From contig NZ_FZOF01000001.1 in assembly GCF_900188405.1 (NCBI RefSeq), forward strand, positions 682,001-746,000: a stretch of DNA of 64,000 nt, written 5' to 3'. The translations under genes were made by a program, and so were the position numbers. Below are positions 10,442-20,632 of the stretch, in pieces. Every line of letters begins with the position of its first letter. Position 1 is the stretch's first letter. The DNA comes from Actinacidiphila glaucinigra (GTDB taxonomy: Bacteria > Actinomycetota > Actinomycetes > Streptomycetales > Streptomycetaceae). A model generated the notes under the pieces. That model saw only the letters and a list, made by a program, of their open reading frames with translations, was not told the DNA's origin and ran no database searches.

Positions 10442-10550
10442 CCGCTGCCGCTGTCGAATCTCTTGCCGAACCACGGTGCCCTACCGGGGCGTCTACCCAT
10501 AGGGTGCGGAGCAACCGCACGTCGGCAAAACGGTTGAGAGGGGACAGCGC

Positions 10551-11132
10551 GTGACGGTCAACATGACCAAGGGTCAGAAGATCAGCCTGCAGAAGTCGGA
10601 CGGGGGGACGCTTTCGTCGGTCCGCATGGGGCTCGGCTGGCAGGCCGCCCCGCGCCGTGGGCTCTTCGGCAGCCGCACCCGGGAGATCGACCTCGACGCC
10701 TCCGCGGTCCTCTTCGCCGACAAGCAGCCCGTGGACGTGGTGTTCTTCCGGCACCTCGTCAGCGACGACGGCTCGGTGCGGCACACCGGCGACAACCTGG
10801 TCGGCGGCGCCGGGCAGGGCGGGGACGACGAGGCGATCCTGGTCGACCTGCAGCGCGTGCCGGTGCACATCGACCAGATCGTCTTCACGGTCAACTCCTT
10901 CACCGGGCAGTCCTTCCAGGAGGTGCAGAACGCCTTCTGCCGCCTGGTCGACGAGAGCAACGGCCAGGAGCTCGCCCGCTACACCCTGACTGGCGGTGGC
11001 GCCTACACCGCGCAGATCATGGCGAAGGTGCAGCGCGGTGGTGATGCCGGCTGGTCGATGACCGCGATCGGCACCCCGGCCAACGGCCGTACCTTCCAGG
11101 ACCTCATGCCGGCGATCCTGCCGGCGCTCTGA
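10551..11132 (+). CDS. TerD-family stress protein
   Basis: The 193-aa protein starts at the GTG at 10551 after GAGAGGGGA. It has the TerD fold: 'LTKGQKISL'-like opening ('MTKGQKISLQK'), 'GLGWQ', 'EIDLDASAVLF', 'VFFRHLVSDDGSVRHTGDN' and 'GDDEAILVDLQRVP'. The acidic 'DLDAS' and 'GDDE' segments are the calcium-binding sites known in TerD. TerD proteins belong to tellurite and chemical-stress systems and bind Ca2+; in Streptomyces they also affect differentiation. The next gene starts 24 bp downstream and encodes a second TerD domain, so the two are probably cotranscribed. Close to terC (13180), which fits a ter-type module. Confidence 0.9.
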   Translation: MTVNMTKGQKISLQKSDGGTLSSVRMGLGWQAAPRRGLFGSRTREIDLDASAVLFADKQPVDVVFFRHLVSDDGSVRHTGDNLVGGAGQGGDDEAILVDLQRVPVHIDQIVFTVNSFTGQSFQEVQNAFCRLVDESNGQELARYTLTGGGAYTAQIMAKVQRGGDAGWSMTAIGTPANGRTFQDLMPAILPAL

Positions 11133-11156
11133 TCGGGCACAGGGGGGGGCGCGGTC

Positions 11157-12929
11157 ATGACCACCGAGCTGGTCCACGGGCAGAACCATCCGCTACCCGG
11201 CACCTCGCTGGAGGTCCGGGTGTCGGCCGGCACGCCGGTGGTGGCCGGCGTCTCCCTGGGCGACGGGCAGGGACGCGTGAGCGGCCCCGGGTCCGTCGCC
11301 CACCCGGGGGCGCCGCGGCTGCCCGGTATCGAGGTGCCCGCGCACCTCGCCGCCGAGCAGCGCGTCACCGCCGACCTGGCCGCCGTCCCCGCGGACGTGG
11401 ACCGCGTCCACGTCCTGCTGGCGCTGCCGCCGGTCGCGGGGGCGCCGACCCGCTTCGGGGCCTGCCCCGCGCCCCACCTGACCGTCTCCGGATCCGACGG
11501 GGCGCCGGTCGCGAGCTTCACCGTGACCGGACTGAGCAGCGAGGCGGCGATCGTCGCCCTGGAGCTCTACCGCCGCCAGGGCGCGTGGAAGGTACGCGCG
11601 CTCGGCCAGGGCTACGCGGGCGGGCTGGCCGAGCTGCTGCGCGACCAGGGGCTGGGCCGCCCCGAGGCGGACGCCGTGGCCGCCCGCGTGGCGGACGCGG
11701 TGCGGCCGGCGCCCGCAGTGCCGTCCACCACGCCGCCCCCGCCCGTCACGCCGCCCCCGCCTGTCACGCCGCCCCCGCCCCCCGTCCCTCCCGCCGCGTC
11801 CCCAGCCGACACGGTGCCCCCGACCCCGGCGCCCGTCGCGGGCGACGCCTCCGGCTGGAGCATGGAGGAACGGCTCCACAACCAGGTCTGGGGCATGTTC
11901 GAGGACCTGGCCCGCACCATCGCGGCGTACCGCAGCGCCGTCGACTTCGCCGAGTCCCGGCTCGACCAGGAGCTGGACACGCTCCTCGCCGACCCGCGCA
12001 CCCGCGTCGGCCCCGCCGCCGAGGCCGCCCGCGACCAGGCCAGGGCGCGCCAGGCGGAGCTGGTGGACCGGGCCCGTGCCGTGCTCGACCGCGACCTGGC
12101 CCAGCTGACCGCCGAGGTCGAGGTGGTCGAGCCCGCCCTGCCACCGCCCTACGCGGGCTGGGAGAGCCCGGTCTGGCACGGCTACCGCGTCCCCGCCGAA
12201 CCCCCGATGGCGGTCCGGCTCGGCGACCTCCACCTGCCCGAGCGCCCGGAGCTGCGGATCCCCCTGCTGGTACGGCTCCCGCTGGAACGCGGGCTGTGGG
12301 TGGACAGCGCCCAGGACCGCCGCCGCGCCGTGGACGTGGCAGTGGCGCTCGCCGCCCGGCTGCTCGCCGCCCACCCGGCGGGGGAGTGCGCCGCCCACGT
12401 CATCGACCCCGCGGGCTCCGCCGCGACGGCGCTGGCCCCCTTCACGGACTCCGGCGCGCTGCGCGAGCCGCCCGCCACGGGCGCCGCCGGGGTGGCGGCG
12501 CTGCTCGCCCGGCTCACCGAGCGGGTCGACCTGGTGCAGATGGCGCTGCGCGCCGACGTGCCCTTCGAGCTGCCCCCGGGCGTCGACCCGGCCCGCCAGG
12601 TGCTGGTCGTCAACGACTTCCCGTACGGCTTCGACGACCGGACGATCAACCAGCTGCGCTACCTCGCCGACGAGGGCCCGCAGGTCGGCGTCCACCTGAT
12701 CCTGGTCGCCGCCCGTGAGGACGCCCGCGAGTACGGTCCGCTCCTCGACCCGCTGTGGCGCTCGATGATGCGTCTGACGCCGCAGCCCGACGACCACCTC
12801 GCCGACCCCTGGGTCGGCCACGCCTGGACGTACGAACCGCTGCTCGCCCCGCCCGGCAGCGCGGTCCTGTCCCAGGTGCTGCGCCAGGTGGCCGCCGCGC
12901 GCCGCACCTACGACCCGGGCCGCCACTGA
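11157..12929 (+). CDS. TerD-domain protein with coiled region and FtsK-like C-terminus lacking Walker A
   Basis: The 590-aa protein has four parts. Residues ~1-165 are a TerD-like domain ('LVHGQNHPLPG', 'VDRVHVLLALPPV', 'EAAIVALELYRR'). Residues ~186-228 are a Pro-rich linker built on Thr-Pro-Pro repeats. Residues ~235-321 are charged helices, likely coiled. Residues ~345-590 resemble the FtsK/SpoIIIE/FHA-linked ATPase core: 'IPLLVRLPLERGLWVDS', then 'AAHVIDP', 'QVLVVNDFP' at ~481-489 (Walker-B-like) and 'GVHLILVAARE'. The expected GxxxxGKS loop is replaced by 'VDSAQDRRRAVD', so ATP hydrolysis is doubtful. Function is unknown. It probably acts with the upstream TerD protein in a cytoplasmic stress complex. 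Confidence 0.75.
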   Translation: MTTELVHGQNHPLPGTSLEVRVSAGTPVVAGVSLGDGQGRVSGPGSVAHPGAPRLPGIEVPAHLAAEQRVTADLAAVPADVDRVHVLLALPPVAGAPTRFGACPAPHLTVSGSDGAPVASFTVTGLSSEAAIVALELYRRQGAWKVRALGQGYAGGLAELLRDQGLGRPEADAVAARVADAVRPAPAVPSTTPPPPVTPPPPVTPPPPPVPPAASPADTVPPTPAPVAGDASGWSMEERLHNQVWGMFEDLARTIAAYRSAVDFAESRLDQELDTLLADPRTRVGPAAEAARDQARARQAELVDRARAVLDRDLAQLTAEVEVVEPALPPPYAGWESPVWHGYRVPAEPPMAVRLGDLHLPERPELRIPLLVRLPLERGLWVDSAQDRRRAVDVAVALAARLLAAHPAGECAAHVIDPAGSAATALAPFTDSGALREPPATGAAGVAALLARLTERVDLVQMALRADVPFELPPGVDPARQVLVVNDFPYGFDDRTINQLRYLADEGPQVGVHLILVAAREDAREYGPLLDPLWRSMMRLTPQPDDHLADPWVGHAWTYEPLLAPPGSAVLSQVLRQVAAARRTYDPGRH

Positions 12930-12971
12930 CCTGTCCGGCCGGTACGGCGGGGCCCCGGCCCGCCGTCCTGA

Positions 12972-12999
12972 TTGACCATCACTTTACTCTCTTTACCTT
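12972..12999 (+). promoter_or_regulatory. Candidate terC promoter
   Basis: TTGACC at 12972-12977 and TACCTT at 12994-12999 are separated by 16 nt. They lie in an unusually AT-rich patch about 30 nt upstream of the riboswitch-like element, so the leader RNA would include the whole aptamer. Prediction from consensus only. Confidence 0.45.
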
Positions 13000-13029
13000 T
13001 CCTTGGGATTTCATGTACTCTTCTTTACG

Positions 13030-13132
13030 CGGAGGGGAGTACTCCCTGCTTGCGGTGCATCCCGTCATCACGGGCCTGAACGGCCCCGGGACACCGGCCC
13101 CGGCCCTCGGGCCCGGGTGGAAGAGACCTCCG
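13030..13132 (+). ncRNA. yybP-ykoY manganese riboswitch
   Basis: The leader of the TerC gene contains the hallmarks of the yybP-ykoY aptamer in order: 'GGAGGGGAGUA' at 13031-13041, a hairpin holding 'CGUCAUCACG' at 13062-13072, a GC-rich third stem, and 'AGACCUCC' at 13124-13131 closing stem P1 against the 5' GGAGG. The class senses Mn2+ and commonly controls TerC-family exporters. The P1 3' strand and flank (CCTCCGGCAG, 13127-13136) are also perfectly complementary over 10 bp to CTGCCGGAGG at 13164-13173, which holds the terC ribosome site. Ligand-bound P1 and ribosome-site sequestration are thus mutually exclusive, predicting a translational ON switch with Mn2+. Confidence 0.85.
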
Positions 13133-13179
13133 GCAGCGACAACGCTGACAATTGCCAGCCCATCTGCCGGAGGCATCGC

Positions 13180-14160
13180 GTGGATGTATCCCTGACCCTC
13201 TGGGTGCTGACCATCGCCGGTCTGTGCGCCCTCATCGCCGCCGACTTCTTCATCGGGCGAAAACCCCATGACGTGTCGGTCAAGGAAGCCGGGATCTGGA
13301 CCATCGTCTGGATCGTCCTGGCCGCCCTCTTCGGGCTCGGCCTGCTGTTCTTCGCCGGGGGCCAGCCCGCCGGCGAGTTCTTCGCGGGCTACATCACCGA
13401 GAAGTCGCTCAGCGTCGACAACCTCTTCGTCTTCGTGCTGATCATGGCGAAGTTCGCGGTGCCGTCCCAGTACCAGCAGCGCGTCCTGCTCTTCGGCGTG
13501 CTCATCGCACTGGTCCTGCGCGCGATCTTCATCGCCGCGGGCGCCGCCATCATCGCCAGCTTCTCCTGGGTGTTCTTCATCTTCGGCGCTTTCCTCATCT
13601 GGACCGCGTGGAAGCTGGTCCAGGAGGCCCGGGCCGAGGAGCACGACGAGGAGTTCGAGGAGAACAGGCTGCTGAAGGCCGCCGAACGCCGCTTCGGCGT
13701 CGCCGACCGCTACCACGGCACCAAGCTGTTCATCCAGCAGAACGGCAAGCGGATCATGACCCCGATGCTCGTGGTCATGCTGGCGATCGGCACCACCGAC
13801 GTCCTGTTCGCGCTGGACTCCATCCCGGCGATCTTCGGCCTGACCCAGGACCCGTACATCGTCTTCACCGCCAACGCCTTCGCCCTGATGGGCCTGCGGC
13901 AGCTGTACTTCCTCATCGGCGGTCTGCTGAAGAAGCTGGTCCACCTCTCCTACGGGCTGTCGATCATCCTCGGCTTCATCGGCGTGAAGCTCGTGCTCCA
14001 CGCCCTGCACGAGGTGGGGGTCCACGTCCCGGAGATCAGCATCCCGTTCTCCCTCGGCTTCATCGTCGTGGTCCTCGCCGTCACCACGGTCACCAGCCTT
14101 AGGGCGTCGAAGAAGCAGGCGGCCGCGGAGAAGCGCGACGAGGAGCACATCGACGCCTGA
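13180..14160 (+). CDS. TerC-family membrane protein, probable Mn2+ exporter
   Basis: The GTG at 13180 follows the ribosome site GGAGG and gives 326 aa; an earlier ATG at 13003 would lie inside the riboswitch and is rejected. Seven to nine membrane helices are visible. TerC landmarks are 'FFAGYITEKSLSVDNLFVF' and 'GTTDVLFALDSIPAIFG', both carrying the membrane-embedded Asp and Asn residues proposed to bind metal. An acidic cytoplasmic loop ('EARAEEHDEEFEENR') lies in the middle. TerC relatives such as MeeF/Alx/YkoY export manganese. The riboswitch in its leader supports that role and suggests induction by excess manganese. Nearby TerD genes are on the same strand but separated by 250 bp. Confidence 0.9.
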   Translation: MDVSLTLWVLTIAGLCALIAADFFIGRKPHDVSVKEAGIWTIVWIVLAALFGLGLLFFAGGQPAGEFFAGYITEKSLSVDNLFVFVLIMAKFAVPSQYQQRVLLFGVLIALVLRAIFIAAGAAIIASFSWVFFIFGAFLIWTAWKLVQEARAEEHDEEFEENRLLKAAERRFGVADRYHGTKLFIQQNGKRIMTPMLVVMLAIGTTDVLFALDSIPAIFGLTQDPYIVFTANAFALMGLRQLYFLIGGLLKKLVHLSYGLSIILGFIGVKLVLHALHEVGVHVPEISIPFSLGFIVVVLAVTTVTSLRASKKQAAAEKRDEEHIDA

Positions 14161-14171
14161 CCCACGGCTCC

Positions 14172-15476
14172 TCAGCCCGGGCGGGGTGCGCGGCGGTCCG
14201 CCGCGCACCCCGCCGTCGCGTCCGCCGCGGCCGCGCCCCGCGTCTCCGGCAGCGCTGCGAAGCACCCGAGGCTGAGCAGCGCCACGGCCGCGACGTAGAC
14301 CGCCACCGGCCACGGAGTGCCGGTGCCCGCCACCAGCCGGGTCGCCACGAGCGGCGTCAGGGCGCCGCCCAGGACGCCGCCGAGGTTGTAGCCCAGCGCG
14401 GCACCGGTGCAGCGCACCCGGGGCGCGTACAGCTCCGGGAGGTACGCGCCCACCACGGCGAAGACCGTGATGAAGGCGATCAGCTCCGCGGCGGACCCCA
14501 CGGCGATCGCCACCGGCGAGCCGCTCGCGAGCAGTCCGGCGTACGGGAAGACCACCACGCCCATCGCGGCGGTACCCACCAGCGCCATCCGCCGCCGCCC
14601 GAAGCGGTCGCCCAGCAGCCCCACGAGCGGCGTGAGCGCCCCCTTGAGCAGGACGGCCACCAGGACGCAGCCCAGCACGACCGTGCGGTCCATGCCGAGG
14701 TGCTCCGTGGTGTACGCCAGCGACCAGGTGGTCACCGTGTAGAAGACGGCGTAGCCGCACGCCATGGCGCCCGCCGTGAGCAGCACCAGGCGCCCGTGCT
14801 CGCGCAGCAGCTCCGAGACGGGCACCCGGGCCAGGTCGCCGCGCCCCGCGGCCGCCGCGAACGCGGGGGTCTCCGGCAGCGCTGCCCGCAGCGCCAGGCC
14901 GGCCAGCGCGAGCGCGCCCGCCACCCAGAACGGCACCCGCCAGCCCCAGGAGCGGAAGGCGGCGTCGCTCAGCCCCGCGGACAGGGCGAGCACGATCCCG
15001 TTCGCCAGCAGGAAGCCCACCGCGGGACCGGTCTGCGGCAGGCTCGTCCACAGCCCGCGGCGCCGCTCCGGCGCGTGCTCCGCGACGAGCAGCACCGCGC
15101 CGCCCCACTCGCCGCCCAGCCCCAGCCCCTGCAGGAAGCGCAGGGTCACCAGCAGCACGGGCGCGGCCGGGCCGATCGCGGCGTATCCGGGGACGCAGCC
15201 GACGGCGGTGGTCGCCAGCCCGGTCAGCAGCAGGGAGCCGACCAGTACGGGGCGGCGTCCGACGCGGTCGCCGATGTGGCCGAAGAGGACCGAGCCGAGC
15301 GGGCGGGCGACGAAGCCCACCGCGAAGGTGCCGAACGCGGCCAGAGTGCCGGCGAGCGCCGAGGCGTCGGGGAAGAACAGCGGTCCGAGGACGAGGGCGG
15401 CCGCGGTGCCGTAGGCGAAGAAGTCGTAGAACTCGATCGCGGTCCCGGCCGCCGACGCGGCGGCGATCCGGGCCAT
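14172..15476 (-). CDS. MFS transporter of the metabolite:H+ symporter type
   Basis: The ATG at 15476 gives 434 aa beginning 'MARIAAASAAGTAIEFYDFF', the usual start of this subfamily. An in-frame GTG at 15536 would add 20 residues encoded by a perfect stem-loop and a tandem 12-bp repeat, so it is not preferred. No good ribosome site is visible at either. Twelve membrane helices are present. Signature motifs are 'GHIGDRVGRRPVL' (loop 2-3), 'LRFLQGLGLGGEWGGA' and 'GLLGDRFGRRRM'. The family carries organic acids, betaines or sugars with protons; the substrate here is unknown. It lies downstream of a hydrolase gene on the same strand, with a likely terminator between. Confidence 0.85.
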   Translation of the reverse strand: MARIAAASAAGTAIEFYDFFAYGTAAALVLGPLFFPDASALAGTLAAFGTFAVGFVARPLGSVLFGHIGDRVGRRPVLVGSLLLTGLATTAVGCVPGYAAIGPAAPVLLVTLRFLQGLGLGGEWGGAVLLVAEHAPERRRGLWTSLPQTGPAVGFLLANGIVLALSAGLSDAAFRSWGWRVPFWVAGALALAGLALRAALPETPAFAAAAGRGDLARVPVSELLREHGRLVLLTAGAMACGYAVFYTVTTWSLAYTTEHLGMDRTVVLGCVLVAVLLKGALTPLVGLLGDRFGRRRMALVGTAAMGVVVFPYAGLLASGSPVAIAVGSAAELIAFITVFAVVGAYLPELYAPRVRCTGAALGYNLGGVLGGALTPLVATRLVAGTGTPWPVAVYVAAVALLSLGCFAALPETRGAAAADATAGCAADRRAPRPG

Positions 15477-15478
15477 CG

Positions 15479-15513
15479 AGGGGGAGGCGGAGGGGGAGGC
15501 GGAGGGGGAGGTG
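15479..15513. repeat. Tandem 12-bp purine-rich repeat at the MFS gene start
   Basis: About three copies of GGGGGAGGCGGA follow one another. Read on the minus strand they would encode repeated Ser-Pro-Ser-Ala in the longer, less likely version of the transporter N-terminus. Confidence 0.6.
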
Positions 15514-15542
15514 CGCACGTGGGTCCAACGACCCACGTGCGC
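15513..15542 (-). terminator. Perfect stem-loop after the MBL hydrolase gene
   Basis: A 12-bp perfect inverted repeat (15513-15524 with 15531-15542) encloses a 6-nt loop, CCAACG. It lies 40 bp after the stop codon of the hydrolase gene and before the transporter start. Its position suggests a factor-independent terminator or attenuator, although no T-run follows. Confidence 0.55.
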
Positions 15543-15581
15543 GGGGGTGGCGGCGCCGCGGTGGGCACCGCCGCGGAGTCG

Positions 15582-16238
15582 CTACCAGCCCCGTTCGCGC
15601 CATTCGTCGAGGTGCGGGCGCTCGTCGCCGAGCGTGGTGTCCTTGCCGTGGCCGGGGTAGACCCAGGTCTCGTCCGGGAGGCGGTCGAAGAGCTTGGCCT
15701 TGACCCCCTCGAAGAGGCTCGTGAAGTGGTCCGGGTTGCTGTGCGTGTTGCCCACGCCGCCCGGGAAGAGGCAGTCCCCGGTGAAGATGTGCGGGTGCCC
15801 GTGGGGGTCGTCGTAGATCAGGACGATGCTGCCGGGTGTGTGGCCGACCAGGTGCCGGGCGGTGAGCTCGACCCGGCCGACCTGGATCCGGTCGCCGTCC
15901 TCCAGGGGCACGTCGGTGGGGACGGGGATCCCCTCGGCGTCGTGGCGGCCCGCGTAGGTGCGGGCGCCGGTCCCGTCGACCACCGCCTGCAGCGCCTGCC
16001 AGTGGTCGGCGTGCCGGTGCGTGGTGACGACGGACGCGAGACCGTCGTTTCCGGCGACCTCCAGGAGCGTGTGCGCGTCGTTGGCCGCGTCGACGAGCAA
16101 CTGCTCGTCGGTGGCGCGGCAGCGCAGCACATACGCGTTGTTGTCCATGGGGCCGACCGCGACCTTGGTGATGATGAGGTCCTTGAGTTCGTGCACGTCG
16201 GGCGCGCCCCCGACCGTGACCTCGCCGCTGTACGTCAT
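15582..16238 (-). CDS. MBL-fold metallo-hydrolase (glyoxalase II-like)
   Basis: The 218-aa cytosolic protein carries the metallo-beta-lactamase zinc motif 'THRHADHW' (HxHxDH), then 'HLVGHTPGS' (third His), 'FTGDCLF' (bridging Asp) and 'YPGHGKDTTLGDE' (last His). This is the glyoxalase II/YcbL-type arrangement. Known relatives hydrolyse thioesters such as S-lactoylglutathione; in a mycothiol-using organism a mycothiol thioester or another small thioester is more likely. It starts 4 bp after the stop of the mycothiol-dependent isomerase-family gene, which supports a shared operon and a thiol-linked role. The exact substrate is inferred. Confidence 0.85.
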   Translation of the reverse strand: MTYSGEVTVGGAPDVHELKDLIITKVAVGPMDNNAYVLRCRATDEQLLVDAANDAHTLLEVAGNDGLASVVTTHRHADHWQALQAVVDGTGARTYAGRHDAEGIPVPTDVPLEDGDRIQVGRVELTARHLVGHTPGSIVLIYDDPHGHPHIFTGDCLFPGGVGNTHSNPDHFTSLFEGVKAKLFDRLPDETWVYPGHGKDTTLGDERPHLDEWRERGW

Positions 16239-16242
16239 GACG

Positions 16243-16974
16243 TCAGCCTAGTGGCGGCAGCACCGGCAGCGGCACGTCCGGATGGGCGGTCAAGTCCTCG
16301 CCGCCGGAGCGGCCGCTGACCCAGGCGAGCAGCGCGTGCCGGGGCCCGCCGACGGTGAGTTCGGGCTCGTTGGCGGCGCCGATCACCCACTTCTCGCCGC
16401 TGCCGGTGTCGTGGATGCGGACGGCGGCGACGCCCTCGTGGCCCGACAGGTCGTCGATGATGGCGCCGAGCTCCCGGGTCGCGAAGTCCTCGGGGAGGTG
16501 CGCGCAGGTGTACTCCAGGCCGAGGTCGACGTGGTGGAAGTAGATCTCCATGAGCCGGACGTACGGGATCTCCGCCGCCGCGATCACCCGGCCGGAGCGC
16601 ATGACGACCTGTGCGGCCCAGTTCTGCGGCGGGAGCTCCTCGATGGCCAGGGCCAGCCGGTCCGCGGAGATGCGCAGGTCGTCGAGGTGCTCGGCGAGAG
16701 CGCGGCCCGCGCCCTCCTCGATGTCCTTGTTCCGGCGGTCGCCGCTCTCGTACTGCGGGGTCTCCTCGCCGGTGCGGGCCCAGATCATCAGGTTGACCAG
16801 GGAGTCGGCGTTGCGCGCCAGGTGGGCCAGCACATGGCCGCGGGTCCAGCCCGGCAGCCGCGACGGCTCCGCGACGGAAGCGGGGGGCATGGCGGCGATG
16901 GTCTCGATCAGTCGTTCGGTGGCTTCGTGGAGTTCGGCCGCATCGTGGTCGGGGTCGGGTCGTTGGACAGACAC
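16243..16974 (-). CDS. Maleylpyruvate isomerase-family mycothiol-dependent enzyme
   Basis: The GTG at 16974 follows AGGAGG and gives 243 aa. The N-terminal four-helix DinB-like domain shows 'LPGWTRGHVLAHLARNADSL', with the first metal-binding His, and 'MEIYFHHVDLGLEY', with Glu and His further metal ligands. This matches the MDMPI_N domain. A smaller C-terminal domain follows. Members use mycothiol as cofactor; the best known isomerises maleylpyruvate in gentisate breakdown, but most Streptomyces copies have no known substrate and no gentisate genes are nearby. It is followed closely by the MBL hydrolase gene. It diverges from uvrA across 210 bp. Confidence 0.82.
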   Translation of the reverse strand: MSVQRPDPDHDAAELHEATERLIETIAAMPPASVAEPSRLPGWTRGHVLAHLARNADSLVNLMIWARTGEETPQYESGDRRNKDIEEGAGRALAEHLDDLRISADRLALAIEELPPQNWAAQVVMRSGRVIAAAEIPYVRLMEIYFHHVDLGLEYTCAHLPEDFATRELGAIIDDLSGHEGVAAVRIHDTGSGEKWVIGAANEPELTVGGPRHALLAWVSGRSGGEDLTAHPDVPLPVLPPLG

Positions 16975-17184
16975 GGGGCCTCCTGGTCGGACCTGATCGA
17001 CGTCTCCACGGAGACGCTAGCGCGGGACACTCGTTCGGGTGAAGCTGCCGCACCGATGCCGGAAATCGAATGTGCGTGCTATAGGCTCGCTCTCGTCATA
17101 ACCGGAAGAAAACTCGTCGGCGCCCCGTTTAGGCTGTCTGGGGGTGCTGTCCCCTTGTCTGTCTTTTGAAAGGTGCGCACTGGC

Positions 17185-20100
<2,916 letters not shown>

Positions 20101-20115
20101 CAGCCGGCTCAGAGT

Positions 20116-20162
20116 TTCGGCACGTAAGGTACAGCTTTCAAGCTCTTTCCTTACGTGCCGAA
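20116..20162. terminator. 14-bp perfect inverted repeat between uvrA and the Rieske gene
   Basis: TTCGGCACGTAAGG at 20116-20129 pairs perfectly with 20149-20162 across a 19-nt loop that contains a smaller AGCT/AGCT hairpin. It begins 16 bp after uvrA and ends 11 bp before the next ATG, just upstream of GGAG. It may terminate uvrA transcription, occlude the Rieske ribosome site, or be a protein operator. Confidence 0.6.
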
Positions 20163-20173
20163 GCGGAGTCCCC

Positions 20174-20593
20174 ATGGCTGACACCACCGCCCTGCCCCCC
20201 TGCCGCCGTACCGTCCTGAAGGGCGCGGCGCTCGCCGGAGTCGCCGGGGTCGGTCTCACCGCCTGCGGTGGTTCCGGCACGACGGTCTCCGACGGCCCGA
20301 TCGAGCTGGGCGCGGCCACCGAGGTCCCGGTCGGCGGCGCCAAGCTCTACCGCGAGGCCAGGATCGTCGTCGCGCAGCCCACGCAGGGCACCTACCAGGC
20401 CTTCAGCGCCGTGTGCACCCACCAGGGCTGCACCTGCGACAAGGTGGAGGGCACCGCACTGTCCTGCCCGTGCCACGGAAGCGTCTTCGACGCCGCCACC
20501 GGCGCCGTGCGCACCGGCCCCGCGACCAAGCCGCTGACCAAGGTCGACGTCCAGGTCGAGGACGGCAAGCTCGTCGCCGTGACAGGCGGCTGA
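20174..20593 (+). CDS. Exported Rieske [2Fe-2S] lipoprotein
   Basis: The 139-aa protein has a Tat-like signal ('RRTVLKGAALAG') and a lipobox ('LTAC', Cys31), so it is likely exported folded and lipid-anchored. The Rieske fold follows, with both cluster-binding boxes: 'CTHQGC' and 'CPCHGS', each giving one Cys and one His, plus the disulphide-type extra cysteines of the high-potential class. It is a small stand-alone Rieske protein rather than a subunit of cytochrome bc1, which has its own longer QcrA. Its redox partner is unknown. It stands between uvrA and uvrC but shares no obvious role with them. Confidence 0.87.
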   Translation: MADTTALPPCRRTVLKGAALAGVAGVGLTACGGSGTTVSDGPIELGAATEVPVGGAKLYREARIVVAQPTQGTYQAFSAVCTHQGCTCDKVEGTALSCPCHGSVFDAATGAVRTGPATKPLTKVDVQVEDGKLVAVTGG

Positions 20594-20632
20594 GACGGCG
20601 GGAATGTCACCGTCAATCAGTAGGGTGGGGGC

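Noticed and set aside
11740..11790. Short tandem DNA repeats resembling a CRISPR-like array
   Set aside because: They are codon repeats for a Pro/Thr linker inside a coding sequence, with no spacers or cas genes.
13003..13179. Earlier ATG start for terC at 13003
   Set aside because: It would translate through the riboswitch and give an N-terminus unlike TerC proteins; the GTG at 13180 has a ribosome site.
17020..17045. Possible LexA/SOS box before uvrA (GGGAC-N4-GTTCG)
   Set aside because: Only one half-site fits the actinobacterial CGAAC-N4-GTTCG consensus; the other half matches 3 of 5 bases.
20598..20630. GGGAAT at 20600-20605 as a sigma-R -35 for uvrC
   Set aside because: The required GTT at the right spacing is replaced by GGT; too weak to report as a promoter.
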